Shown here one piece after another: positions 41,993 to 51,237 of a stretch of 64,000 bases of DNA (position 1 is its first letter; the number at the start of each line of letters is the position of its first letter). The stretch comes from Bacillus sp. OV166. Lineage in GTDB: Bacteria > Bacillota > Bacilli > Bacillales > Cytobacillaceae. The notes below the pieces were generated by a model. The model saw nothing but the letters and a program-made list of their open reading frames with translations, was not told where the DNA came from and did no database searches. The DNA is taken from NCBI RefSeq assembly GCF_900177675.1, contig NZ_FXWM01000001.1, positions 3,667,001-3,731,000 of the forward strand, given 5' to 3'. Both the position numbers and the translations under genes were made by a program.

Positions 41993-43153
41993 TTAGAGCG
42001 TCTCCGATTCTAGTCGAAATCCTTCCACGACCACATCTTCATCAATCTCCAATAATAGGCACCGTTTTCCTTGGTACATAATATATTTTACATTTTTCAG
42101 CTCTTTCGGGCTGATGGATACATCTGCCACTTTCGTATTGATTTTTATGGATTTAGGAACTAAACTGCTTGCTTTGAATTCATGTTTTTCGTCATCAACG
42201 ACAGCTTTGAAGGCATGTTCCACTTGGGCAGTCTCGACATTTTCAACCCCGCTTACTGTTAAGATGCGTTCGATGTCCCGATAATCCAATGTAGGAGCTT
42301 CACTTTCTTCGCTTTCTTCATTTTCCTGCACCATTTTATCGATTTCCTCATAGACATTCGAAATGACCTTGGAATCCACTTGGTCTCCTATTACTTTTTT
42401 TAAGATCTGTTCGAAGCTGTCCTTATCTTCCTGGGCAGTAATGATCTCTTCGCAATTGAGGACCACTTCAATAAATGTCCCATCTGGTTGATTCGCTTTT
42501 CCTGCACAATAAAGAATATGGTTTACATCTGCAGAATTGTCATTAAAAGCAGGGAACAGAAAGCCTGACAACGGAGACGCTAGATTGATAATTGGATCAA
42601 AGACGTTATTCGATTTGAATTCTTTCTCGATATAATCAAACAGCAAGGCTTTTTTCGGCTGATCCGTTTTATTGAGACTGCAGAGGATAAACTCGTTGGA
42701 ATAAACTTCATCATTCCCACCTTCTTCGGATTCTAGGTCTCGTTTCCTGGTAACCTTTCGATATTCTCCTCGAATAAATGTCACCATCGTATCAAACTCA
42801 TAAACCGTATGAGCAAACATTTTTCCGACAATTTGCAGCATGTTTTCTTTCCAATCTTCTGTTGAATCAGCTCGTAATCCATCGAAGAGGATATGTTGTG
42901 TACTGTCTTCTACATCCCGGATAAATTTGAGTTCAAACAGTTTGGCATCGAGATAACCAGTCAAAACCTTTTTAAAGTTGGCCAAAAACAATTCTTGTGC
43001 TTCTAGTTCTAACATTTGAAACGGTTGACTGACATGATGGTAAATCTCACCTGTTTCTTTCTGAACATAAACATTGAAGATTTCTCGAATTTTCATGAGA
43101 TCATTGTCGAATTTAAATTGCTTACGGATTTCAGCGATATCTTTTTTATTCAT
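41993..43153 (-). CDS. DUF4317 family protein
   Basis: About 386 residues. The N-terminus MNKKDIAEIRKQFKFDNDLM, RGEYRKVTRKRD (about 140-151), and EFILCSLNKTDQPKKALLFD are what I recall of DUF4317 proteins in Bacillus and Clostridia. The C-terminal part has an acidic stretch (NEESEESEAPTLDYRDIERI). ATG at 43153 is 10 nt after GGGAG and starts the conserved N-terminus; the longer frame begins at 43216. Function unknown. Soluble, no signal peptide. Confidence 0.82.
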   Translation of the reverse strand: MNKKDIAEIRKQFKFDNDLMKIREIFNVYVQKETGEIYHHVSQPFQMLELEAQELFLANFKKVLTGYLDAKLFELKFIRDVEDSTQHILFDGLRADSTEDWKENMLQIVGKMFAHTVYEFDTMVTFIRGEYRKVTRKRDLESEEGGNDEVYSNEFILCSLNKTDQPKKALLFDYIEKEFKSNNVFDPIINLASPLSGFLFPAFNDNSADVNHILYCAGKANQPDGTFIEVVLNCEEIITAQEDKDSFEQILKKVIGDQVDSKVISNVYEEIDKMVQENEESEESEAPTLDYRDIERILTVSGVENVETAQVEHAFKAVVDDEKHEFKASSLVPKSIKINTKVADVSISPKELKNVKYIMYQGKRCLLLEIDEDVVVEGFRLESETL

Positions 43154-43258
43154 ATGTATCAGCTCCCGTTCATGATTATACTGTTCAGACAGGAAAATAG
43201 GAATACTCTTTACCATCTCCTACCTGTTCTATTTTTCAATTTTTGCTAAAAATAAATA

Positions 43259-43292
43259 AACCATTCGTAAATGCTCGCTTTTACGAATGGTT
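43259..43292. terminator. Terminator between usp and DUF4317 genes
   Basis: AACCATTCGTAAA and TTTACGAATGGTT form a 13-bp stem with a short loop, T/A-rich on both sides. It ends the minus-strand usp unit. Confidence 0.88.
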
Positions 43293-43403
43293 AACTGACA
43301 TTAGCAGCTATTAAATATTTTAATCAAAAGTATCTTAAAAAACATTGGATTGATGTTAATTACGTTATAATAATCTATTCGCCCGTTGATGTTTGAAGTA
43401 TAT

Positions 43404-43859
43404 TTACCCTATAACAGCATGTATACTAGGTCTGCGGATTACTAAAACATCACATTTAGCTGATCGTACAATTGCTTCAGAAACAGAACCAGTCAAGAAT
43501 CGTTCAACAGCATTTAACCCTGTAGCGCCACACATAATTAAATCTGCCTTAACTACCTTTGCAATATCTCCAGTAATGATCACTTTTGGAGAACCAAATT
43601 CGATGATTACTATTACGTTTTTAATACCAGCGCCCTCAGCTTGTGACTTATAGCTATTTAACAGTTCCTCTGATGACCTCTGTGCTCGCTCAACAACTGA
43701 ACGGTCATATGCTTCGAATGAACGAGAATTGATTACGTTTACTATGGTTAAAATTGAATTTTTGTTACGTTTTGCAACATCGATTGATTTTTGAAATGCG
43801 TATTCTGCTTCTTTTGAACCGTCTACAGCTACTAAAATACTTTTATAATGATTTAGCAT
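43404..43859 (-). CDS. Universal stress protein UspA family
   Basis: A 151-residue single UspA domain. YKSILVAVDGSKEAEYAFQKS (N-terminal strand and ATP-site Asp, split as ILVAVDGSKEAEYAF) and the C-terminal GATGLNAVERFLTGSVSEAI (ATP-binding GxxG...GS) are both intact, so it should bind ATP. ATG at 43859. It follows the DHA2 exporter gene by 50 bp on the same strand and may be co-transcribed. Confidence 0.9.
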   Translation of the reverse strand: MLNHYKSILVAVDGSKEAEYAFQKSIDVAKRNKNSILTIVNVINSRSFEAYDRSVVERAQRSSEELLNSYKSQAEGAGIKNVIVIIEFGSPKVIITGDIAKVVKADLIMCGATGLNAVERFLTGSVSEAIVRSAKCDVLVIRRPSIHAVIG

Positions 43860-43909
43860 CTGTCCTAATTCCCTTCTAAAATTATTAGAAAACTGTTTTT
43901 TTCTTTAGA

Positions 43910-45355
43910 TTAATTTGGCTTTTTGATAAATAATGACAATACAACATTAATCACCGCTAACACTAAACTAATGGTAAACACTAGGGAAGTTCCCGCTGCT
44001 GCTGCATGTGGCAATTCATTGGCAGTGGCTGCTAAGTAACTAGTTTCTTTGGATGAAAAAATCGATACCATTACCGCAATACCAATAGCGCCCGCTACCT
44101 GTTGAATCGTTTGAGTGATTGCGATTCCATCTGGATAGTATTGTTTCGGAAGAGAATTTAATGTGTTTGTTTGTACAGAAGCAAGCACCGCCCCTATACC
44201 CAACATCATGAAAATATGAGTTACCACGACCATCCATAAAGCCGTTTCAGTGCCAAATTGTGCATAGAGTGCATAACCAATCGCTACTAAAATGGTTCCA
44301 GGTATAATAACCGCTTTCGGACCATATTTGTCGAATAGACTACCAATGCTTGGAGCTAATACACAGTTTAGTAAGCTGCCTGGCAGCAAGATAAGACCTG
44401 TTGTAAAAGCTGCAATTAATAAAGACATTTGCATATACATTGGTAAAATAACAAGCATGGACAACATATTAAAGAACGTAATAAAACTCATAAAGACACC
44501 AAGTACGAACAGTGGGTACTTAAATGCTCTTAGATTCAGCATCGGATTCTCCATTTTCGTTTGACGAATGGAAAAAAGAATAAGTGCTGCTAATCCGACA
44601 ATGATGGACCCAAGTACGGCAGCGCTAGTCCAACCGGCATCACCAGATACACTGAATCCGTAAACGACCCCACCGAATCCAATGGTTGAGAGAATAACAG
44701 ATACTGCATCTATCGAAACCTTACGAATCTCATTCACATTCGGTAAATAAAGGAGTCCAAAAATAAGAGAGAACAGTAAGAAAGGTAAGGTAACCCAGAA
44801 AATCCAATGCCAGGATAATGTATCTAAAATAAGCCCTGCAATGGTTGGGCCTAAGGCTGGACCAGCTAACATAACTAAGCCCATAATTCCCATCGCGGCG
44901 CCTCGTTTATTTGGTGGGAAGATGGTAAAAATAACATTTTGCGTTAAAGGTAAAGCAATCGCTAATCCTGCTGCTTGGATAACACGTGCCACCAATAAAA
45001 GACTAAATATAGGAGCTATTGCTGCTAGAATGGTCCCGATAAGGGATAGTGATATAGCAGTCAAAAACATTTGTCTTGTTGTGAATTTTTGCATCAAAAT
45101 ACCCGTTACTGGTACTAAAATACCTAATGTTAAGAAATAGCCTGTTGCTAACCATCCGATCGTCGTTGCATTCACGTTAAATATTTGGGCTAAATCTCCT
45201 AAGGCGATATTTAATGCCGTTTCACTAAAAAGCCCGACAAATCCAGCTACAAAAAGAGCCGCCATAATCGGAGCTGTTTTGTATTGTTTTTTCTTTTTCA
45301 CCATCGTGTCAGTCTTGATTTTTTGTTTCTGAACTGTATTGATTTGTTGATTCAC
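43910..45355 (-). CDS. DHA2-family drug efflux MFS transporter
   Basis: A 481-residue, 14-helix exporter of the EmrB/QacA (DHA2) family. Motifs include LATGYFLTLGILVPVTGIL (about 69-87), RVIQAAGLAIALPLTQNVI (about 124-142), and MGIMGLVMLAGPALGPTIAG (motif C, about 155-174). ATG at 45355 after AAGGAG. The upstream region carries palindromes and a strong promoter. The TetR gene 300 bp upstream and a MarR-like gene beyond it are likely regulators. Substrates cannot be told. Confidence 0.9.
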   Translation of the reverse strand: MNQQINTVQKQKIKTDTMVKKKKQYKTAPIMAALFVAGFVGLFSETALNIALGDLAQIFNVNATTIGWLATGYFLTLGILVPVTGILMQKFTTRQMFLTAISLSLIGTILAAIAPIFSLLLVARVIQAAGLAIALPLTQNVIFTIFPPNKRGAAMGIMGLVMLAGPALGPTIAGLILDTLSWHWIFWVTLPFLLFSLIFGLLYLPNVNEIRKVSIDAVSVILSTIGFGGVVYGFSVSGDAGWTSAAVLGSIIVGLAALILFSIRQTKMENPMLNLRAFKYPLFVLGVFMSFITFFNMLSMLVILPMYMQMSLLIAAFTTGLILLPGSLLNCVLAPSIGSLFDKYGPKAVIIPGTILVAIGYALYAQFGTETALWMVVVTHIFMMLGIGAVLASVQTNTLNSLPKQYYPDGIAITQTIQQVAGAIGIAVMVSIFSSKETSYLAATANELPHAAAAGTSLVFTISLVLAVINVVLSLFIKKPN

Positions 45356-45488
45356 TAATAAAAACTCCTTTAATTAAAATTTCATTTACCCCTTCGTCTT
45401 CCCTTCTTACTAAAAAAGAATTGTCGTAATTTCAATTTCAGCAAAGAGCATTTCCGTAGTACACCCCCGAACACTAAACGGTTCGTTA

Positions 45489-45564
45489 ACTATATCAAAA
45501 ATTTTTTCCTTATGTCAACTCAGTTGACAATATTTTTTTATTAAGTTATTATCAACTGAGTTGA
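45489..45564 (-). promoter_or_regulatory. DHA2 exporter promoter with two palindromic operators
   Basis: On the minus strand TTGACA (45518-45513), an 18-bp spacer and TATAGT (45494-45489) form a strong sigma-A promoter. GTCAAC-TCA-GTTGAC (45514-45528) overlaps its -35 and TCAAC-TGA-GTTGA (45552-45564) lies about 37 bp upstream. The paired near-identical palindromes suggest repression by a MarR- or TetR-type dimer. Confidence 0.8.
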
Positions 45565-45580
45565 CTATTTTAGAAAAAGA

Positions 45581-45627
45581 AAAAACCCCCACTTCGTCAA
45601 ATAGATTGACAAAGCAAGGGTTTTTAG
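45581..45627 (-). terminator. Terminator after TetR gene
   Basis: AAAAACCC and GGGTTTTT enclose GTCAA/TTGAC, about 25 bp past the TetR stop codon. Confidence 0.75.
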
Positions 45628-45649
45628 AATTCAATGATTTATTGATTCA

Positions 45650-46210
45650 TTAGAATTTCTTTAATAGATTGGGTAATACATGCGAAATAATTTTGAGTGG
45701 ACTGCTTTCTTTTTGTGTCAAACAAAGCATAATTCCACCTTCAATAGAAGCCGTCATCATGAGAGCAATTGAATGAGCAGTCTCTTTGGAAAACCCATCT
45801 GCTACTAACTTGATCGAATAAATCTCTTGCATTTTTGAGTAAAGGTCCGAACAGGAATCTCGGACTGGTTCACTTAAAGATCCCATTTCACTAACAATAC
45901 TCGTAAACGTAGAACCAGCAATCGTACCTTCGCGTTCAAAGTCAACTACTAATTTATCAATCATCGCCTGTGTGGCTTCTTGAGTAGTTGGAAACCGTTT
46001 GAAAGTGTTATCAATATCCGCAGTAATCACTTCCTTTATGGACTGAAGGCAAGCAATTAGTAATTCTTCTTTTCCATTTGGAAAGTGATGATAAAACGAA
46101 CCTTTTGAAATATCACATGCTTTTAAAATTTCGGTTAAGCCTACACCTTTATATCCTTTTTGCTGGAAAAGCGTAGTCGCAATGTTGATTATATGTAGTT
46201 TTGTATCCAT
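45650..46210 (-). CDS. TetR-family regulator, LmrA/YxaF-like
   Basis: A 186-residue repressor. The N-terminal HTH is IINIATTLFQQKGYKGVGLTE and ACDISKGSFYHHFPNGKEEL (about 29-48), which is close to LmrA/YxaF proteins. The C-terminal ligand domain is the TetR_C_11-like helical fold. ATG at 46210 follows AGGAG. Its own promoter carries GACCGGTC, the core I associate with LmrA/YxaF boxes, so autoregulation is likely. It may or may not control the downstream DHA2 exporter, whose palindromes differ. Confidence 0.9.
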   Translation of the reverse strand: MDTKLHIINIATTLFQQKGYKGVGLTEILKACDISKGSFYHHFPNGKEELLIACLQSIKEVITADIDNTFKRFPTTQEATQAMIDKLVVDFEREGTIAGSTFTSIVSEMGSLSEPVRDSCSDLYSKMQEIYSIKLVADGFSKETAHSIALMMTASIEGGIMLCLTQKESSPLKIISHVLPNLLKKF

Positions 46211-46235
46211 TTCTGTTGAAAAACTCCTTCATACG

Positions 46236-46281
46236 GACCGGTCTTTTTATTACTATATCAATAAAGTTTTCCATATTTCAA
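46236..46281 (-). promoter_or_regulatory. TetR-gene promoter with GACCGGTC operator
   Basis: On the minus strand TTGAAA (46281-46276), 18-bp spacer, TATAGT (46257-46252), then the palindrome GACCGGTC (46243-46236) just downstream at the expected start point. Operator assignment by family analogy. Confidence 0.7.
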
Positions 46282-46359
46282 GAATTTTAAGGTAATTTCC
46301 ATCAAAAAAGGAGTAAATCATTTAATTAGATTAACAAAGCGGGGGTTTTTTGCTATTTT

Positions 46360-46794
46360 TTATATCTTCCAATCTAACTTTAATATTCCTTTTAGAATAC
46401 TTACTTGTTCAGTCCCTATTTTTTCTGCAATTTTATTCTCAAGTTGGGCTTTAAGGGCCGCGTTTTTTTCGTAGCATTCTTCTCCTAAATCTGTTAACTG
46501 GATACACTTTTCTTTCTTGTTGTTTTCTACATTGTTGATTTCAACTAATCCTTTTTCAGAAAGCTTTTGGATAAACTTATGTATCGCCTGACGTGAAATT
46601 TCTACATTTTTTGTAACATACGAAATGCTAGGCTGTTTTTTATAAATCCTAGCCATGATATACCATTCAGAATTTGAAATATAAATCTCACTTTGATCGT
46701 TCCAAGCTTTCTCTGAGATACTTCGGACCAAACTATGACGCTCACTTAATAAGTCGATAAGATCTAAATTTTGTAATTCAGCGTTTGAAATCAA
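46360..46794 (-). CDS. MarR-like winged-helix regulator
   Basis: About 144 residues with a winged HTH (EWYIMARIYKKQPSISYVTK, ISRQAIHKFIQKLSEKGLVEI) and a C-terminal dimerisation helix. The frame reaches 46854, but the promoter boxes at 46826-46854 would lie inside it. TTG at 46794, 5 nt after GGAGTGA, is therefore preferred; ATG 46812 is the alternative. It is a candidate regulator of the DHA2 exporter, because its neighbour TetR has a different kind of palindrome at its own promoter. Unproven. Confidence 0.82.
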   Translation of the reverse strand: MISNAELQNLDLIDLLSERHSLVRSISEKAWNDQSEIYISNSEWYIMARIYKKQPSISYVTKNVEISRQAIHKFIQKLSEKGLVEINNVENNKKEKCIQLTDLGEECYEKNAALKAQLENKIAEKIGTEQVSILKGILKLDWKI

Positions 46795-46825
46795 ATGATT
46801 CACTCCAATCATAATCCTCGCACCT

Positions 46826-46854
46826 ACTATACAAAATACGGTAATGGTTGTCAA
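46826..46854 (-). promoter_or_regulatory. Sigma-A promoter of MarR-like gene
   Basis: TTGACA (46854-46849), 17-bp spacer and TATAGT (46831-46826) on the minus strand, almost consensus. It sets the start codon downstream of about 46819. Confidence 0.8.
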
Positions 46855-46998
46855 TTTGGTTTACTTCCATAGCCCGACAAGGTGCTAAAGAAGATAATAA
46901 CCTTAGCTAAATCTTTTCATTTTCTCAAATAAATACTGCACTCCATATAAAATATAAATTCTTTATATAGATAAAACTTGTCCTCATGAAATGTTTGT

Positions 46999-47991
46999 TT
47001 AATGCCTATTCGCTAAAATTTCTTGCATCTTGCGTGACACGAGGGGATAAAAATTGTTAATCGCGCTAGTTGTGGAATTTCCCCCGAAAAATCCTGTCCC
47101 TGGGCACGTTTTTACATTATAATCTGGCCCTCTATCTAGCACTCTTTCCTTCGTTCTCAAATTCCACCAATGATGATAAGTAATAGTATCAATGGAAGGA
47201 GTTAATCCGAATTTTATAGATAACATGGCGGTAATATAAACAATGGTTTCCTTCTGTTCGGCAGTCATAACATCATGACCTTTATCGAAGTTGCCAACAT
47301 TTTCGATGGTAATCCCTGTTTTATTAGCCTTTGGCCCAATAGTGCCTTCGGGGGCTATGTTAAAAGGCCTTGAAACAGCTACTTTTCCATCCGGAAAGGT
47401 GGTAATATTCTGAGCGATATTACTCCAGCCCATTCTTCTCTTATTGAAATTTTCCATCCCCATCAACATTCTAAAATGATTGGATACATTAAAATGCTTA
47501 TATGACGGTAACCATGTGTGATGCTGCTGAATGATAGTTACCTTCCTATTAATTCTAGCGTTAAATAACCAGTCGCTAAATTCCTCCCTCGTCATCAGGA
47601 TATGCTGACCTTGCATGGTCATTTTTTTAGGAGGAATCTTTAATACTTGCCCGATATAAAGGTCTTCTGATGAAAGTTGATTCTTTGCTTTTATACTGTC
47701 GACTGTAGAATGAAAGGCTAATGAAATTCCCCTCAGGGTATCTCCGGCAATCACTTCATACATGATTGGAACCCACAACTTCTGCCCCACTAATAATGAA
47801 TTGGATTGCAATCCATTGGTTACCTTGAGATCATTAACTGAAGTGTTATATCTATTTGCTATTCCAGGTAAAGTATCCCCTGATTTTACCAAATAAATAT
47901 TACTAGGTTTATTACCAGCAGCCTGAGCAGGAAATGGATGAATAAGCATGATTACAATCAAACCAAAGACAATGACAAAATTATTTTTCAT
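46999..47991 (-). CDS. Secreted LysM-repeat N-acetylmuramoyl-L-alanine amidase
   Basis: A 330-residue exported wall hydrolase. The signal peptide ends near AQAAG (about residue 25). Two LysM domains follow: VKSGDTLPGIANRYNTSVND (about 35-54) and VIAGDTLRGISLAFHSTVDS (about 79-98). The C-terminal half resembles the peptidoglycan-recognition amidase fold, with HHTW (about 157-160), a central TGITIENVGNFD and a TCPGTGFFGG end (about 295-304). Zinc ligands would be in HHTW, HHWW and the final Cys region. ATG at 47991 after AAGGAT. Possibly a cell wall or spore cortex lytic enzyme. Specific cleavage is by family only. Confidence 0.85.
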   Translation of the reverse strand: MKNNFVIVFGLIVIMLIHPFPAQAAGNKPSNIYLVKSGDTLPGIANRYNTSVNDLKVTNGLQSNSLLVGQKLWVPIMYEVIAGDTLRGISLAFHSTVDSIKAKNQLSSEDLYIGQVLKIPPKKMTMQGQHILMTREEFSDWLFNARINRKVTIIQQHHTWLPSYKHFNVSNHFRMLMGMENFNKRRMGWSNIAQNITTFPDGKVAVSRPFNIAPEGTIGPKANKTGITIENVGNFDKGHDVMTAEQKETIVYITAMLSIKFGLTPSIDTITYHHWWNLRTKERVLDRGPDYNVKTCPGTGFFGGNSTTSAINNFYPLVSRKMQEILANRH

Positions 47992-48270
47992 TTTACATAT
48001 CCTTTCAAAGTAAATCAGTTTAATCTTGCAAACTTAAAAGGAACGTGAAATAAAATAGCATTAAAAAAGCATACTTGCATTGTATTCTTTCGAACTTTTC
48101 ATGACTTTTACCTATTATTTTGTACTACTTTTAAGTAATTATGTCGTTTCTGTGAACATTTTGTTTTTAAGACGTTACTACACGATTGAATACATAAATT
48201 GGTATTTAAGTTTGGCTACTTTATTGATAAACTAATTTCTGACAAAAAGAGATAAAAAGTGGGGATTTAA

Positions 48271-48876
48271 TTGAATCTAACAATAGATAATTTAGACTTT
48301 CACCAATTAGTTGAGAATTCCCTTAACTCGATATTGATTGTTTGTGAAGATCAAACGATCCGCTACTGTAACAAAGCTGGTTTACACTTACTAAATCTTC
48401 CATCTCTAGATCAAATATTAAATAAAAAAATAAGCCAATTCCTCCCTCCTAATCTTCATGATATGTGCAATGAAGGATTAACCAGGGTTAAAAATTTTAT
48501 TCCGTTGAGGTTGAAATGGACTTAAGAGATTCTGATAAGAGATTTTATGGAAAGAAAAAATTTACTCTTAAAATCTTTTTTCAATCTGATCAAGAATGCC
48601 ATTGAAGCAATAATGGCCGATGGAAAAATAAAAATTGAGCATTATTATCATGAAGGTTGGATTCATATTAAGGTGAGTGATACAGGGCAAGGTATTCCTG
48701 AAGAAAAGTTGGTCATTTTAGGAACACCTTTTTATTCTAGTAAACCAGATGGAACGGGACTAGGATTGACGCAAGTGTTTACAACGGTACACGAGCACGG
48801 GGGAAATATTTCGGTTCAAAGCTTGGTTGGAAAAGGCACAACGTTCCATATTCAACTTCCAGTTAAAAAGGTCTAA
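48271..48876 (+). pseudogene. Decayed PAS sensor histidine kinase
   Basis: Remnants of a membrane-free sensor kinase. 48271-48525 encodes the start of a PAS domain (FHQLVENSLNSILIVCEDQT). After shifts of frame near 48505 and 48545, 48547-48876 encodes a HATPase end with N-box NLIKNAIEA, G1 DTGQGIP, F-box PFYSSKPDGTG and the terminal GKGTTFHIQLPV. The rest of PAS and the HisKA dimerisation and phosphoacceptor segment are missing, so a deletion plus at least two frameshifts have occurred. The catalytic domain could still be translated alone but cannot autophosphorylate a His that is not there. Confidence 0.85.
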
Positions 48877-48917
48877 GATTTTTTATGATTTTGGCTCTAT
48901 TTAATACCATATTAAAA

Positions 48918-48945
48918 AAATAGCTTGGCAATCGCCAAGCTACTC
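48918..48945 (-). terminator. Terminator after double-GNAT gene
   Basis: TAGCTTGGC (48921-48929) pairs with GCCAAGCTA (48934-48942) around AATC, followed on the minus strand by a T tract. Confidence 0.9.
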
Positions 48946-48963
48946 CCTCTACAGTACTTGAAA

Positions 48964-49788
48964 TTAATCAAGATATTTATAGTAATCCTGGGAATGGTAA
49001 CTTTTAAATCCACATGATTCATAGAGCCTTAGGGCATGGGAATTTTTGGCTTCAACCTCTAGAAAAATAGGCAGCCCTTTTTGATGTTCCATTTTTACCA
49101 CTCTTGATAAAGCGTTTCTCCCAATCCCTTTTCCCTGAAGCTCTGGAAAAACAGCAAAACCATAAATCCATGCTTCTCCATTGGATTCGGAAACACGCAT
49201 TTTTCCAGCAGTTTTTCCTTCTACTTCAATAAGTAAACGTTGATCACTGCTGTTCTCCCGAATCAACTGATTAAATTCCCTTGCTGCATTTTCATTCAAT
49301 CCAAATCCCAAGACTTCGAGTCGTATTTCTGCTTCCCAATCCTCATTTGTAAAGGACTTCCTTAAGGTTATATTGGGATCCATAGACAATTCAGTTTCCT
49401 GCCATTTCATTTGATATTCTGCTAACGAAAATACACATGGAATATTCTTTAAAAACTGCTTGGCAGATTGTGATTCTGTTGGAGCATTTAACAAAACAGT
49501 GGTAAAACGTTTTTTCGCTTCTCCAAGTCCCATTTCTAGCAACTTAGAAAATAACCCTTTCCTTCGATAATCCGGGTGCACCATCCCGCAAAGCTCCACT
49601 TTATCTCCAAAACCATAGCATCCAAGAAAACCGACAAGCCTGCCATCTCCATAATGGAAGAAGTCTTCCTTTTTATTTCCTAACCGATTTTCAAGCATAT
49701 CAAAATTCAGCTTGAGCTGAAATCCTCCCTCTTTTTCACAAACCTCTTGAAGTGCTTTTATTTCTATCAATTCTTCCTTTGTTAGCAT
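48964..49788 (-). CDS. Tandem-GNAT acetyltransferase
   Basis: A 274-residue protein with two GNAT domains. Domain 1 has MVHPDYRRKGLFSKLLEMGL (about 69-88). Domain 2 has FAVFPELQGKGIGRNALSRV (about 211-230) and the end NSHALRLYESCGFKSYHSQD. Duplicated GNATs of this size are usual in Bacillus; the second domain generally holds activity. ATG at 49788. Alone between terminators. Substrate unknown. Confidence 0.85.
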   Translation of the reverse strand: MLTKEELIEIKALQEVCEKEGGFQLKLNFDMLENRLGNKKEDFFHYGDGRLVGFLGCYGFGDKVELCGMVHPDYRRKGLFSKLLEMGLGEAKKRFTTVLLNAPTESQSAKQFLKNIPCVFSLAEYQMKWQETELSMDPNITLRKSFTNEDWEAEIRLEVLGFGLNENAAREFNQLIRENSSDQRLLIEVEGKTAGKMRVSESNGEAWIYGFAVFPELQGKGIGRNALSRVVKMEHQKGLPIFLEVEAKNSHALRLYESCGFKSYHSQDYYKYLD

Positions 49789-49953
49789 TCATTTCACCTC
49801 TGTTCATATTCACCTATTCCTATTCTTGACCATGCCGTGTCATTCCTTCTTTTCAAAAAACAAAATACATTTAAGGTAATTTGCATGCCAAATAGTTCAA
49901 GAAAAGGGCGTTCAGTTGTGATGAGGTCTTCGAAAATACATTTAGTTAGTTGG

Positions 49954-50418
49954 TTAAGGCTTTGAAATTGGAATTTCTAACGTATTTATTTTTGATCCAT
50001 CTTTTGCTGAGTAAACAAATAATTCAAATTTAGCATTATTAGAAGATACTAACCCTTTTTCGAAAGTGATTTTAAATTCACCCCAGGCAGGTGCACCCGC
50101 TGTTTGGTAGTTACTTTCTTTGACCACTTTCTCGCCATCGTAAAGAGCATATTGAAACACCCCTTCAAATACTTGGGCTTTTCCGGTTATTGTGAGTGTA
50201 TCTGAAGTTTCCGTGACGACAACATCTTTAAACACTTCATTTTGATACACTTTTTCCTCTGGTTCAGGTGTAACAGGCTCTTCAGGTTTGGATGGATTTT
50301 CTCCCTTTGGTTCAGTTATAGGTGGTTTATCTTTCACCACGTCTTTTTGTTGGTTACAAGCCGCTAAACTGATTGCAGCTATTATCATCGCGAACAAATA
50401 AGCAATTTTCTTCATCAT
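49954..50418 (-). CDS. Lipoprotein with Gmad2 immunoglobulin-like domain
   Basis: A 154-residue secreted lipoprotein: signal peptide with lipobox SLAAC (C21), Pro/Glu/Lys-rich linker (PPITEPKGENPSKPEEPVTP), then a Gmad2-type beta-domain (VVVTETSDTLTITGKAQVFEG, split as VVVTETSDTLTITGKAQ, and WGEFKITFEK). Gmad2 domains occur in spore germination and sporulation proteins (GerMN partner). ATG at 50418 or 50415 after GGTGGGAT. Alone. Role in germination or sporulation is inference. Confidence 0.82.
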   Translation of the reverse strand: MMKKIAYLFAMIIAAISLAACNQQKDVVKDKPPITEPKGENPSKPEEPVTPEPEEKVYQNEVFKDVVVTETSDTLTITGKAQVFEGVFQYALYDGEKVVKESNYQTAGAPAWGEFKITFEKGLVSSNNAKFELFVYSAKDGSKINTLEIPISKP

Positions 50419-50535
50419 TTTATCCCACCTATTTTTCTTTTAACTTATTATATTGTATTTCTTTTCATAAAAACCCTGTTTTTAAACATCGAAACTAAAA
50501 AAAATATAATCCGTCTATATTTTTGAGGTGGTAAT

Positions 50536-50770
50536 ATGCGGAAATCAAAAAGTCTGTTATTTTTATTAATGATTGATGGTCCTAACAGGCTGCCAGACAT
50601 TAGGCCAACATACAGTAATTGATTGGGTTGATTTTATTAAGTGGGATGATAAAGAGTATGATGGGATCTATTCTGGTGTTCTTGCTGATGAAAATTATAT
50701 AGGAAAATTTCGCACGAACGTTCATTCGCATATAATTAATATATGCCTTACTAAGGAGGAATTTTTATGA
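50536..50770 (+). pseudogene. Broken small lipoprotein gene
   Basis: ATG 50536, after GAGGTGG, opens a signal-peptide-like frame (MRKSKSLLFLLMI). The lipobox VLTGC and the following QTLGQHTVIDWVDFIKWDDK lie in another frame that opens at TTG 50573. A 1-nt frame change between about 50560 and 50575 has separated them. The body also ends abruptly about residue 48, where promoter-like and ribosome-site sequence of the next gene begins, so the 3' part is lost. The protein family is not recognised. Overlaps the DinB start by 4 bp. Confidence 0.7.
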
Positions 50771-51237
50771 AGTCAATCGATTTAATTATTCTAAACTTTA
50801 ATGAAGTAAGAAGGAGAAGCATAAAGGTCTGGACATCTATTCCTGAAGAAAAGCTTCTCTGGAAGCCAGATGATGAAGCAATGAATTGCCTAGAAATGAT
50901 TAGGCACGTACTAGAAAGCGAACATTACTATGACCTTGCAATTAGAAATAGAGGGAGTTTAGCCGCTTTCGATTCCCCTTTCGAAAATCAGCCCTTCACT
51001 TCTGTAAATGCAGAATTGGAATTTGCAGAACCCTACCGAAAGCAATTCATTGATACTATTAAGTCATTTTCTGAAGGTGATTTAGAAAATATAAAAATTG
51101 ACCGCTCTGAATCGGGGTACATAAGAGATTTAGGGGATATGCTTTTACGTGTTGCCTATCACGAATCCGTTCATACTGGGCAGTTATTGGATTATTTAAG
51201 GACCGCAGGGGTTCCAAGAATCCGTATCTGGGATTAA
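50767..51237 (+). CDS. DinB-family protein
   Basis: A 156-residue four-helix protein of the DinB/YfiT superfamily, often metal-dependent S-transferases using low-molecular-weight thiols such as bacillithiol. Putative metal ligands are His in MIRHVLESEHYYD (about 44-56) and HESVHTGQLLDYLR (about 132-145). ATG at 50767 after AAGGAGG. Substrate unknown. Confidence 0.88.
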   Translation: MKSIDLIILNFNEVRRRSIKVWTSIPEEKLLWKPDDEAMNCLEMIRHVLESEHYYDLAIRNRGSLAAFDSPFENQPFTSVNAELEFAEPYRKQFIDTIKSFSEGDLENIKIDRSESGYIRDLGDMLLRVAYHESVHTGQLLDYLRTAGVPRIRIWD

